Shown here: positions 45,152-58,775 of the stretch, in pieces
Layout of the letters: each line of letters opens with the position of its first letter
How positions within the stretch are numbered: position 1 is the first letter of the stretch
Source of the DNA: Glandiceps talaboti
Taxonomy: Eukaryota > Hemichordata > Enteropneusta > Spengelidae
Assembly: GCF_964340395.1 (NCBI RefSeq)
Contig: NC_135555.1
Span: 15,787,246-15,851,245, forward strand
Length of the DNA stretch: 64,000 nt
Direction of reading: 5' to 3'
Notes under the pieces: model-generated
Database searches by the model: none
What the model was told of the DNA's origin: nothing
The model's input: the letters and a program-made list of their open reading frames with translations, nothing else
Position numbers and translations under genes: made by a program

Positions 45152-46509
45152 TATTGCCTGTTGTGTTCACAGTTCAAATCTCTTGATATTTTATATGTTG
45201 AGTATTCACCATGTCACCACTTTGTCTCAATCATTCCTCTTTAATCATTTAACTGCAGAGATGTAAATATTCAGAAAGGTCAATGAAAAGTTCTTTGAAT
45301 TTAACAAAGTGCGTGTCTGCAGCTGCATATGAAGCTTACCCAAATTCCTATAATTGCCATATTCGCATAATAATACCCATACAGAAATGTTCAAATTCAA
45401 GATTATAAGCTTTATATTAGAAAATTCAATGAAAAGAGATTCTTCCATGAAATCAATATAATTTTAAACATATGAAATATGCAATTAATACATAAAAGTT
45501 AAATGCAACATGAACAAGAAGGACATATGTTATACATCAATGTACACACCCATTCATCTGGGATTCCAAGCATACATTGGGCATGCACGCATATGGTCAT
45601 ACACAAAAGTAGTACTAAAAGTGATGTACATAATTGATGATTTTCGGAAATTAGGCATTAGCTCATGCCCATCGTTTGCTTCCTATCCCAAATGATTTGG
45701 AGTTTACATTGATGTATTGCATGTGTCCTTCTAGTTCATGTACTATTTAACTTGAATGAGTCATTTGCATATTTATTTCTTGTTATCAATCGGGCAATAT
45801 CTTGTGAATACATGCTTTGTATTACGTATAACGTGGTGGGGCATGTGTCCTATACAGCTCCGTGTAAAGTATGATGTTATTATGAGTCCTTTGCATACTT
45901 AGTGCTTTTTAACAATATCTTCTGAAAGTATCCAAATTACATATAAATTAATGTATACATTTGCACATTGATGATCGCAAAGGATATGTGGCATATAAAG
46001 CTTGTTTATTGGATTTTAATGAGTACTGATCATTTGGTAATTAGACAATATTATTACTTTTGACACCTGCACCCAACAGATATAATATAATATGTAGATC
46101 ATGTAACTAATACAGGTTCACTATCACATTGTGACGAACTTCTACACGAGAAAATATGATATTTAACACCTAATTAAAAAATACTAAAATAGATCGACTA
46201 CGAAGTCTAGTCTTAAAGTGGTAGCGTTAGTAGGCATTCAGAAGCGTGAAACACCCGCTCCCTCACACCAATTGCAAGATGTTCGATAAACTTTGTGCAT
46301 GGCACTCTAAAACACTGTACAGACACACTTGTCAATGCCAGCGTCTCTCAACCACGGCACAAGCCAAGAAACTTGAATTATCATTACCAACTCGTGAAAC
46401 CAACGACACAACCTCACAGAAATTAATTGTACAAAAAACGTTTCCCGAAAGGAAGAAAAAGGTTTTCACAAAAAAAAAGTGAAAACAGCGGTAAACCAAG
46501 CAATTATGT

Positions 46510-46640
<131 letters not shown>

Positions 46641-47586
46641 GGGGGAGAGGGGGAGAGGGGGGGGGGTGGCAGAAAAGCGATGCTTTAGCTATCTGACCAG
46701 GTGACCAAGACTCCGCCCCTCAGAAACTGGCTGGAATATGAAAAAACCTGCTTCGGATGATAATACATGGGATACCTAGACCTGGAAAGCAGAGAAATGT
46801 CTCATTTTTCCCGGTGAGGTACTGAGATGCTAAGACACAGGATTACTAGAGCATAATGTGAATGGATATTCAACTGATGAACACGATAAGAGTATTGAGA
46901 GGTAGTTGCCGTATTCTTTGACCATCTCAAATAACCTTGAAAATTGTTAATATATGAATTCTAGTTATGTAAGAAATGTATACTGTTTTCCTTAACTTGC
47001 TTTATGGCTCGTAGAGGCCTCTTGTCATGACCCAGAATTTAGTTATTGACCTTCAATTCAGTCAATATAGGACATAATATGGCCATATAAATTATGTATA
47101 TGTTATCGGTAACATTGACCCATAGTATAAAGTATCTCAGGGGAGGAAAGTAATATTTGAAATGTTCTGAGATGAATGTCTAAATATTCAACAGACACTG
47201 AAATTAAAGAAAACCTATGAAATAAAGCTATGGCATTTTTCGATTGATAAAGAATAAAGTTATATTCGTAGTCGTCCACTAACTTAGACGCGTGGAATTA
47301 AATAACTTCATTATTTGAATAAGCATATCAGTTTCATCTTTAGCCTCAGAAATAGGAAAGGGCTATGGGACTGATGGAAATTACTATCTTAAATACGTAA
47401 TCAGATACACCCTTATCATCATCGTCCACTTTAAGAAATGAATATATAGAAAATGGAAATATAAATAGAAAAGTAAATTTTAGTACCAAATATTTCCTGA
47501 GTGAAGTAAATTTTTGGTGTCCAATTATGTCCAAAATATATGGTGACTGGCCAATCTTCATTGACACACAAGTATCCCTTGAAGTG

Positions 47587-47922
47587 ACCATATGGATGAG
47601 GATTGGGTATTTATTTTCAATTTTTAATTTACAAAACAAGTTTGTCGTGGTTTTCCTCTTTAAATCAACATTGACAAAGTCTGTGTTTGCAACTAAATAT
47701 ATTGCAAAAAGCTAACAAATGTGTAAAAAGTTTGTTATTGTATGTACAATAACAAATATTTTACACGTTTATCAATCTTTTGCAATGTTTTGGGATACCA
47801 ACAATGACTTGGCATAGGTTGTTTCACATTGATATTTGAAGTAGGAAGTCATGATAATAAACTTGTTTTAGAAATTAAATTATACAAGATAACTTTCCAA
47901 TCCTCATCATGATGATCACTTT
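47587..47922. mobile_element. Fold-back element related to 50168-50510
   Basis: The ends GTGACCATATGGATGAGGAT and ATCCTCATCATGATGATCAC are imperfect inverses. The centre TTATTGTATGTACAATAA is palindromic and nearly identical to the centre of 50168-50510. The arms are more diverged, so it is older. Confidence 0.5.
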
Positions 47923-48727
47923 AATAGCAACTCATACAGATTGGTATACAATTCGTAACTCCAATAAAAAAAATGAATACTTTAAATGAACATCGATCAT
48001 AAAACGCAACAAGAATTAAGCTTTCATAATGTTGACTAAGGTATATCGGAATCATAGATTTTCATACAATACAATAACAACTTAGGATTTAAAATAGCTG
48101 ATGAATGTCAGCCTTATCAAAATACAAAGGACGAACGAATACATTAAGTATCCTCGATATGAATAAACATGAACTCATAACTACCCAAAATTGAACTTCT
48201 AAAGTTGTGTCAGATTAGAATATAAAAATCTAAGTTGAATTTCTTACTCAAGACAGAATTGAAAAATAAAGGAAACAACTTGTTTGTCTTTCGTCAATGA
48301 CGTCAGAGTGTTGTCAGGTCATGATCAATGCCAGCACGGTTAAGTTAAACTAATTCTTTTAATTTTAAAGATATTAACAATATGTGAACAGAGTCTTCGT
48401 AAACATTACACACAACTAAACACGATTATTCCCCCACAGCTGTTAAACTTCTATCTTCACGTTACAGTAATGATCCAGATGTTGCAGTCATTATGAAGGA
48501 TTAAGAATAACTTCAGATCCACCAACACAACTGTCTTGAATTAAGCCACACGTCATCATTGAAACTTTATAGGCGTCTCAGTTGTTTACCCATGTCTAAA
48601 CTTTGACATCTCTGGCATTTAAACGAGTTATATCACCAAAAGTCAACTCACTTTTCATTTTATATATAAAGATGTGCACTTTGTTATGAATAATTGTGTG
48701 TACCAAATTTTAAATGATACAAAAATT

Positions 48728-48841
<114 letters not shown>

Positions 48842-49238
48842 AATGAATCTTCGTTTTCGGAAGGTTAGAGTCAGAACTTGTTACCAATGCACATTAATCA
48901 ACGTCATGTTTTAACTAACGTATTCAGTTTAAAATTTATCAATAGCTTCATAAGAACTTTATCATAAACAATAGCTTCATAAGAACTTTATCATAAACAA
49001 AATGTCATCAATATGTTTTTCATGTATGTGTGCCAAATATGACACCCATGGGTTGTGAAATAATGTTCAGCTTATAAAATGAGTACTAAGTAATCAAACA
49101 AAAAAGATGTGTGGCGGTAAACTGTAATGTAACTCGGCACATAATTTGATAAGTGTTACTCTTGCCAGGGGGTTTATGTTTAAAGAAGTAATGGTATGTT
49201 TGATCCGTTTTGTCAAGCAGTGCTAAATTAATTTTTTA

Positions 49239-49355
49239 CCTTTGAAAACTTCTTATATAATCTTCGATTATATTCTTTTCATGAATGAAATCTCCACAGG
49301 ACCACTGCAACTTAGTAGAAGGAGATAAGCGCAGTAGACACAACACAGGTTTATA
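49239..49355 (-). promoter_or_regulatory. Conserved TATA promoter and noncoding exon 1 of zinc-finger gene D
   Basis: TATAAACCTGTG (TATAAA at 49350-49355) and donor TTCAAAG|GTAAAA (exon end 49239). The upstream GC-richer block is partly lost compared with A and B. Confidence 0.55.
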
Positions 49356-50167
49356 TCCTAGACCAGCAAAACACTAAGCATATCTGGTATTCCACTCGTC
49401 TCGTCTGTACGTTCCTAATTACTCAGTCCCAGGGCTGCTCAGTCCCACTGCAATGCCTACTCCTTAGTTTATTGCATTAAATCTCCAAATTTACATAATG
49501 AACATGCGTGGATGGCTAAAATAATTAATCTGGACCATATAGAGTCACGAAAGGGAGTTGTCATGTCCTTTGACCTTCTCAAATAACATTGATAAACGAT
49601 CAGCCTGAATTCTAGTTATGTGAGAAATGTATAGCATTTTCTAACTGATGCATGACGGACACATGGAGGGGGGGGGGGGCTTTTTTCATGACACTGAGTA
49701 CAGTTCATTGACCCCTCAATCAATGTAGAAGATAATGTGGTCAAAATGTGGAAGTAACAAATAAGTTATTGGTAAAAACTCAGGCATCAACTTTCATTTA
49801 ATTACTACTACATGTATATATAAAAACTTTTGACCCTGTACATTTTTAATACCAAAATTGATTTTGCTCAGCGCTCGGATTACAGATCGTAGATTCACGC
49901 CGTTTTCGGCCACCAGCTGCTACAGTACAGGTCCAGACACCTGCCGGTGAAGAGTAATGCCATTCACTGTCATAGGATTCACTTCCAACCATTCTTTTAT
50001 GTTTTGTTTTGTTTTCATTTTTTGTATATATATGGTAAAAAGAAGCATGCAGCTGATTGACATCTGTGTACCAAAGTTTTGATGAAAATACATTGAACTT
50101 AAGGTGAACAGCGTCAAAACAATATCTCCAAACAAATCTTCCCGCCTAAACCTTATGTGAAAATCTG

Positions 50168-50510
50168 TGGCCATATGGATGAGAATTTAGTATTCATTTT
50201 GGATTTTTATATGATAAAACAAATTCACTATGTGTTTATACTTGAACAAATAATGCGAAAGAGCATATACCAAGTCCATGTTCATAACTCAATACATTGC
50301 AAAAAGATGGAAAAAGTGTAAAAAGTTTGTTATTGTACGTACAATAATAAACATTGTATACATTGTTTAATGTTTTGCAGTTTATTGAGTAATGGACATA
50401 GACTTAGTATATGTTATTTCGCATTATTTGTTTCAAGTATAAACACATAGTGAATTTGTTTTATCAAATAAAAATCCAAAATAAATACCAAATTCTCATC
50501 CATATGGCCA
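50168..50510. mobile_element. Long palindromic fold-back MITE, roughly 343 bp
   Basis: TGGCCATATGGATGAGAATT at the left is matched inverted at 50491-50510. The arms pair for about 165 bp each around TTATTGTACGTACAATAATA. Copy E lacks it and has about 100 bp of different sequence at the corresponding place (about 56968-57065). Confidence 0.75.
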
Positions 50511-50751
50511 CTTTAACTATTTAAGGGTTTTCATAAATGCTCAAATTCGATTTCAGTTTAACGTACAAGCATTCTTAAATCCACGTCTATCAGTTCATTT
50601 ATCACATGTGTAGTGATTATAAAACGGCCAACAGATGGTGATGTCAATCTGTTAGTCACTTTTTACAGGAGGGCATATACAAATCAAATGCAAGGCAATA
50701 AAATGTCACTCTAAACACCCACCCTTTCCTTACCTGGTGTGCAATCGATAC

Positions 50752-50889
50752 TTAACATAACATAACATAACATAACATAACATAACATAACATAACATAA
50801 CATAACATATACTAAGTCTATGTCCATTACTCAATAAACTGCAAAACATTAAACAATGTATACAATGTTTATTATTGTACGTACAATAA
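50752..50889. mobile_element. Small templated insertion with 10-bp target duplication
   Basis: The insert consists of (CATAA)n (about 50754-50806) followed by about 80 bp identical to the inverse of part of the nearby fold-back (about 50337-50420). Direct repeats CAATCGATAC flank it (50742-50751 and 50890-50899). Copy E has the empty site (CAATCGATACC near 57297). Confidence 0.7.
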
Positions 50890-50923
50890 CAATCGATACA
50901 CATATTTATAAAAATGGATGATT

Positions 50924-51154
50924 TTATTTAGCTAGAGGCATGATTTGGCAAGTGTAGAAGGACGGACAAGTGGTAGGTATCTTTATAGTTTTGTAACAAG
51001 ACCTTGCATCTGGGCTCAGAAGGTTGATATCAATAGCTGATGATGACAGTACCACTGAGGGCAGATGGTTGCCATCAATGGCTGAGGATGACAGTACCAT
51101 TGGTGCAGTACTTCTATGTACAAACAAACAAATTAACACAACTGCAATACACAC
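50924..51154 (-). CDS. Candidate terminal exon encoding a single-pass membrane segment (D copy)
   Basis: The frame contains a hydrophobic stretch (CIAVVLICLFV) followed by basic HRST and two imperfect 16-residue repeats (VLSSSAID-NHLPS / VLSSSAIDINLLSPD). It ends at a TAA that overlaps an AATAAA polyadenylation signal. A good acceptor (TTGTGTGTATTGCAG) lies inside the frame, so the coding part may begin at about 51139. The E copy at 57343-57573 keeps the frame. No upstream exon was found. It may be a relic or a chance frame conserved only by recent duplication. Confidence 0.3.
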   Translation of the reverse strand: MCIAVVLICLFVHRSTAPMVLSSSAIDGNHLPSVVLSSSAIDINLLSPDARSCYKTIKIPTTCPSFYTCQIMPLAK

Positions 51155-51157
51155 AAA

Positions 51158-51187
51158 AATACCAACAATGGTAGGTTCAGTTGTGCA
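51158..51187. mobile_element. Residual or empty site of the CA-repeat element
   Basis: AATACCAACAATGG...GGTTCAGTTGTGC lies where the E copy has the full element (57577-58356). It is either the original target or an element deleted down to its two ends. Confidence 0.4.
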
Positions 51188-51199
51188 AAAAAACCTCTA

Positions 51200-51949
51200 T
51201 CAATGACAGTACATCCATGACACTCAGTGTATTGTTTGATCATGACAGTTTTAATTACCATCCAATTTCATTTCATACAAAAATTACCCTCTGACATGAA
51301 AATTACCCTCTGACATTGAAGTAATCTATACATTTTGATGTTGTCAATCCTTTATTCATTGATGACTAGTAATATCAAACATTCTCCAAATTATGTACAT
51401 GTACTGTTTATTTACATGCACTATATACAGTATTGACTGAGACATTTGTCATTGTATGCACTACAAACATGTCAAAGTTGCACTAGGTGTAAATGCAAGA
51501 TCACTTTTTTTTATCAGACAATTGTGAAAATAATAACGATTCAACATTATATGACATGTTAATGAGAGAGGTTGATTTCATCCATAGGTATAGTCCAGTA
51601 AGGACTGAAGTGGGGGGGGGGGGTAACTATCTAATTACACATTAAAGTATGTGCAGTCGGGTGGGGGCTACGGTAATTCATGGGTTCATTTCGGGGTAGG
51701 CCTAAAACGATTTGAGAGCACAGAGTGGCTGTGATAAAAATTTGACAAACATAATTTCTTCCCCACATTCATCCATAACTCACTGTCGCACAGAAGATAA
51801 CACAGCGTTCACCATGCATCACAAACAACTCATACATTCATTCGCTTGTACACTAGAGAACTAGATAAATTCAAGTTAGAAAACAGTTATTGAAATTATT
51901 TTATTGCATTGTTATCTACCTTCCATATGCCCGTCCGTCCATCAGTCAG
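51200..51949. other. Intergenic between the two duplicates
   Basis: The duplicated part ends at about 51602. After that there is a G-run (about 51612-51622) and then unique sequence with CCAACC repeats at about 51960-52000. No gene is seen. Confidence 0.5.
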
Positions 51950-52233
51950 TCAACCAATCTATCAACCAACCAACCGACCAACCAACCAGCCAACCAACCA
52001 CTTATCATTTGACAAAGTCAATTCAGCAATACGTCCACCAATGAATAAAATATATATCGTTCATTCAAGCACGACCTATTGATCAAGTGTTTGAGTGATG
52101 ATTTGAACTGATTGGTTGGTACATGAGGGGTAAGAGAGTACTACTTGGTAGATAATAGTAGGTGAGTAGGTAAGTAAATAGGTAGGTACACAATTAGATG
52201 TATTATTAACTGATTACATGATTGATTGATTAA

Positions 52234-53238
<1,005 letters not shown>

Positions 53239-54263
53239 TCACAGTTCAAATCTCTTGATATTTTATATGTTGAGTATTCACCATGTCACCACTTTGTCTC
53301 ATTCATTCCTCTTTAATCATTTAACTGCAGAGATGTAAATACTGAGAAAGGTCAATGAAAAGTTCTTTGAATTTAACAAAGTGCGTGTCTTCAGCTGCAT
53401 ATGAAGCTTACCCAAATTACCATAATTGCCATATTTGCATAATAATACCCATACAGAAATGTTCAAATTCAAGATTATACGCTTTATAATAGAAAATTCA
53501 ATGAAAAGAGATTCTTCCATGAAATCAATATAATTTTAAACATATGAAATATGCAATTAATACATAAAAGTTAAATGCAACATGAACTAGAAGGACATAT
53601 GTTATACATCAATGTACACACCCATTCATCTGGGATTCCAAGCATACATTGGGCATGCACGCATATGGTCATACACAAGGTAGTACTAAAAGTGACGATT
53701 TTCGGAAATTAAGCATTAGCTCATGCCCAATGTTTGCTTCCTATCCCAAACGATTTGGAGTTTACATTGATGTATTGCATGTGTCCTTCTTGTTCATATA
53801 TTATTTAACTTAATATGTAATGCCATATGCTTGTTATTAATAAGGCAATATCTTGTGAATACATGCTTCGTATTACGTATAACATGATGGGGCATGTGTC
53901 CTATACAGCTCCGTGTAATATATGATGTTATTATGAGTCATTTGCATACTTAATGCTTTTAATATCTTCTGAAAGTATCCACATTATATATAAATTAATG
54001 TATACATTTGCATATTGATGATCACAAAGGACATGTTTCATATAAAGCTTGTTTATTGTAATGAGTACTAATCAGACAATATTATTACTTTTGATACCTG
54101 CACCCAACAGATATTATATAATATGTAGATCATGTAACTAATACAGGTTCACTATCACATTGTGACGAACTCCTACACGAGAAAATCTTATATTTAACAC
54201 CCAACAAAAATACTATAATAGATTGACTACGAAATCTAGTCTCAAAATACGAAATCTAGTCTT

Positions 54264-54372
<109 letters not shown>

Positions 54373-55543
54373 ATGGCAGAAAAGGGTTGCTATAGCTATC
54401 TGACCAGGTGACCAGGACTCCACCCGCAGAAACTGGCTGGAATGTGAAAAATCAGCTTCGAATGATAAAACATGGGATACCTAGACCTGGAAAGCAGAGA
54501 AATGTCTCATTTTTCCCCGGTGAGGTACTGAGATGCTGAGACACAGGATTACTTATGCATAATGTGAATGGATATTCAACTGATGAACACGATAAGAGTA
54601 TTGAGATGTAGTTGCCGTATTCTTTGACCATCTCAAATAACCTTGAAAACTGTTAATATATGAATTCTAGTTGTGTAAGAAATGTATACTGTTTTCCTCA
54701 ACTTGCTTTATGGCTTGTAGAGGCCTCTTGTCATGACCCAGAATTTAGTTACTGACCTTCAATTCAGTCAATATAGGACATAATATAAAAAAATGAATAC
54801 TTTAAATGAACATCGATCATAAAACGCAACAAGGATTAAGCTTTCATAATGTTGACCAAGGTATATCGGAATCATAGATTTTCATACAATACAATAACAA
54901 CTTAGGATATAGAATAGCTGATGAATGTCAGCCTTATCAAAATACAAAGGACGAACGAATACATTAAGTATCCTCAATATGAATAAACATGAACTCATAA
55001 CTACCCAAAATTGAACTTCTAATGTTGTGTCAGATTAGAATATAAAAATCTAAGTTAACTTTCTTACTCAAGACAGAATTGAATAATAAAGGAAACAACT
55101 TGTGTGTCATTTGTCAAGGACGTCACATGTGTTGTCAGGTCATGATCAACACCAGCACGGTTCAGTTAAACGAATTATTTTAATTTTAAAGATATTAACA
55201 ATATATGAAGAGTCTTCGTAAATATGGCACAACTAAACACGATTATTCCCTCACAGCTGTTAAACATCTATCTTCAAGTTACAGTAATGATCCAGATTTT
55301 GCAGTCATTATGAAGGATTAAGAATAACTTCAGGTCCACCAACAAAACTGTCTTGAATTAAGCCACACGTCATCATTGAAACTTTATAGGCGTCTCAGTT
55401 GTTTACCCATGTCTAAACTTTGACATCTCTGGCATTTAAACGAGTTATATCACCTAAAGTCAACTTACTTTTCATTTTAATATAAAGATGTGCACTTTGT
55501 TATGAATAATTGTGTGTACCAAATTTTAAATGATACAAAAATT

Positions 55544-55655
<112 letters not shown>

Positions 55656-56044
55656 TAGAGGGAGAGAGAATGAATGAATCTTCATTTTCGGAAGGTTAGA
55701 GTCAGAACTTGTTCCCAATACACATTAATCAACGTCATGTTTTAACTAACGATATTCATTTTAAAATTTATCAATAGCTTCATCAGAACTTTATCATAAA
55801 CAAAATGTCATCAATATGTTTGCATGTAAGAGTGCCAAATGTAACACTACCCATGGGTTCTGAAATAATGTTCAGCTTATAAAATGAGTACTACATAATC
55901 AAACAAAAAAGATGTGTGGCCGCAACGTGTAATGTACCTCGGCACATAATTTGATAAGTGTTACTCTTGCCAGGGGGGTTATGTTTAAAGAAGTAATGGT
56001 ATGGTTGATCCGTTTTGTCAAGCAGTGCTAAATTAAATATTTAC

Positions 56045-56160
56045 CTTTGAAAACTTCTTATATAATCTTCAATTATATTCCTTTCATAAATGAAATCTCC
56101 ACAGGATCACTCCAACTTAGTAGAAGGAAATAAGCTCAGTAGACACAACACAGGTTTATA
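56045..56160 (-). promoter_or_regulatory. Conserved TATA promoter and noncoding exon 1 of zinc-finger gene E
   Basis: TATAAACCTGTG (TATAAA at 56155-56160) and donor TTCAAAG|GTAAAT (exon end 56045). Confidence 0.55.
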
Positions 56161-57342
56161 TCGTAGACCAGCAAAACACTAAGCATATCTGTTATGTCCA
56201 CTCGTCTCGTCTGTACGTGACTCACTCAGTCCCAGGGCTGCTCAGTCCCACTGCAATGCCTACTCCTTAGTTTACGGCTGTAAATCTCCAAATTTACATA
56301 ATGAACGTGCGTGCATGGCTAAAATAATTAATCTGGACCATATAGAGTCACGAAAGGGAGTTGGCATGTCCTTTGACCTTCTCAAATAGCATTGATAAAC
56401 GATCAGCCTGAATTCTAGTTATGTGAGAAATGTATAGCGTTTTCTTAACTGATGACGGACACATGGGGGGGGGGGGGAGACTCCTTTCATGACAATGAGT
56501 ACAGGTCATTGACCCCTCAATCAGTGTAGAAGATAATGTGGTCAAAATGTGGAAGTAACGAATAAGTTATTGGTAAAAACTCAAGCATCAACTTTCATTT
56601 AATTACTACTATATAAAAAAACACTTTGACCCTGTACGTTTTTGACACCAAAATTGATTTTGCTCCGCGCTCGGATCACAGATCCTTAGATTCACGCCGT
56701 TTTCGGCCACCACCCGCTGCTATAGTACAGGTCCAGACATCTGCTGGTGAAGAGTCATACCATTCACTGTCATAGGATTCACTTGCAACCATTCTTTTAC
56801 GTTTTGTTTTGTTTTTAGTTTTTGTATATATATGATAAAAAATAAGCATTCAGTTGATTGACATCTGTGTACCAAAGTTTTGATGAAAATACATTGAACT
56901 TAGGGTGAACAGCGTCAAAACAATATCTCCAAACAAATCTTCCCGCCTAAACCTTGTATGAAAATCTAAATGTAGCAGTAATCAATGAGAAGCTATCGGC
57001 TTTAAGACGTCTATCATATCCAGGAAGATAGAATACAGCAAAACAGAAGATTTAAAAGATTTCATTTTAACTATTTAAGGGTTTTCATAAATGCTCAAAT
57101 TCGATTTTAGTTTAAAATACAAGCATTCTTAAATCCACGTCTATCAGTTCATTTATCACATGTGTAGTGATTATAAAACGGCCAACAGATGGTGATGTCA
57201 ATCTGTTAGTCACTTTTTACAGGAGGGCATATACAAATCAAATGCAAGGCAATAAAATGTCATTCTAAACACCCACCCTTTCCTTGCCTGGTGTGCAATC
57301 GATACCTTGTTAATACACATATATATATAAGAATGGATGTTT
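56161..57342. other. Intergenic, shared upstream region of unit E
   Basis: Paralogue of 49356-50923 without the fold-back and the templated insertion. G-run at about 56465-56477. No gene is seen. Confidence 0.5.
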
Positions 57343-57573
57343 TTATTTAGCTAGAGGCATGATTTGGCAAGTATCGAAGAACGGACAAGTGGTAGGTATC
57401 CTCATAGTTTTGTAACAAGACCTTGCATCTGGGCTCAGAAGGCTGATATCAATAGCTGATGATGACAGTACCTCTGAGGGCAGATGGTTGCCATCAATAG
57501 CGGAGGATGAAAGTACCACTGGTGCAGTACTTCTATGTGCAAACAAACAAATTAACACAACTGCAATACACAA
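57343..57573 (-). CDS. Candidate terminal exon with membrane segment (E copy)
   Basis: Same frame as 50924-51154 with about nine amino-acid differences and no stop or frameshift. The TAA/AATAAA overlap and the acceptor (TTTTTTTGTGTATTGCAG) are kept. The CA-repeat element is inserted a few bases upstream of that acceptor. Confidence 0.3.
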   Translation of the reverse strand: MCIAVVLICLFAHRSTAPVVLSSSAIDGNHLPSEVLSSSAIDISLLSPDARSCYKTMRIPTTCPFFDTCQIMPLAK

Positions 57574-57576
57574 AAA

Positions 57577-58276
57577 AATACCGCCAATGGCGTTGTAGAA
57601 CGAATGTAGTTAAAAAAATGTTTATCCATATGCTAGTCCATGCTAAAAATAGGTGTTCATTTGTTGTTATTTGGCCAAAATATACTGCCAATTGGTTGTT
57701 GCTAAGGGCGTGGTCATGGTTGCTAGGGCCAAATGTGTCAAAATGTTTTGAAGAAAATCTGCATAATAACACTTCTAGAAACATCTCGCCAAGTTTCAGT
57801 GTCATTGACCAAGTACTTTGTGAGATACAAGTTTTTGACCAAAAATGAACATTTTTACACCTAATTTGCTTATCACTCATGGCATCATTGTATCCTTAAT
57901 ATTTCTTTATCTACACATCCTAGATGCTTTCCCATTAAATTTCAGCCTAATCTGCTCAGTAGTTTTGGAATTATTGACGTTTGCCCAAAAAGACACATTT
58001 TTATCCCTAATTTGCATATTACTGATGGAATCATGTCATGAACAAATCTTACTTTACACCCACTTAAGAATGTTTCCACCAAATTTCGCACCAATCTGCC
58101 CAGTAGTTTCTGAGTTTAAGTTTTTTTTTTTTTTACCAAAAATCACATTTTTTGACCCAACACAAACCGGTGGTAAGATCATTTTGATTTGAACAATCTT
58201 TCATTAGAACACCATAAGTAATGTCCCCACCAAATATCAAGCCAATCGGTTTGGCGTTTTTTTTTACTTTAAGTCG

Positions 58277-58317
<41 letters not shown>

Positions 58318-58356
58318 ACAGATGCCGGACGATGCCTATAGCGTTCAGTTGTGCTA
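57577..58356 (-). mobile_element. (CA)n TIR element, short copy with one internal repeat
   Basis: Outer end AATACCGCCAATGG, one 115-bp unit (about 57660-57740), the conserved body, (CA)n (58279-58320), GATGCCGGACGATG and CAGTTGTGCTA. Absent at the same position in copy D. Confidence 0.75.
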
Positions 58357-58775
58357 AATAAACCTCTATCAATGACAACACATCCATGACACTCAGTGTA
58401 TTGTTTGATCATGACAGTTTTAATTACCACCCAATTTCATTTCATACAAAAATTACCCTCTGACATTGAAGTAATCTATACATTTGATGTTGTCAATCCT
58501 TTATTCATTGATGACTAGTAATATCAAACTTTCTCCAAATTATGTACATGTACTGTTTATTTTCATGCACTGTATACAGTATTGACTGAGACATTTGTCA
58601 TTGTATGCACTACAAACATGTCAAAGTTGCACTAGATGTAACTAGATCATTTTTTTTATCAGACAACCAACAAAATAATCTCATCGAAAATTGTAAAAAT
58701 AATAACGATTCAACATTATATGACATGTTAATGACAGAGGTCGATTTCCTCCATAGGTATAGTCCAGTAAGGAGC

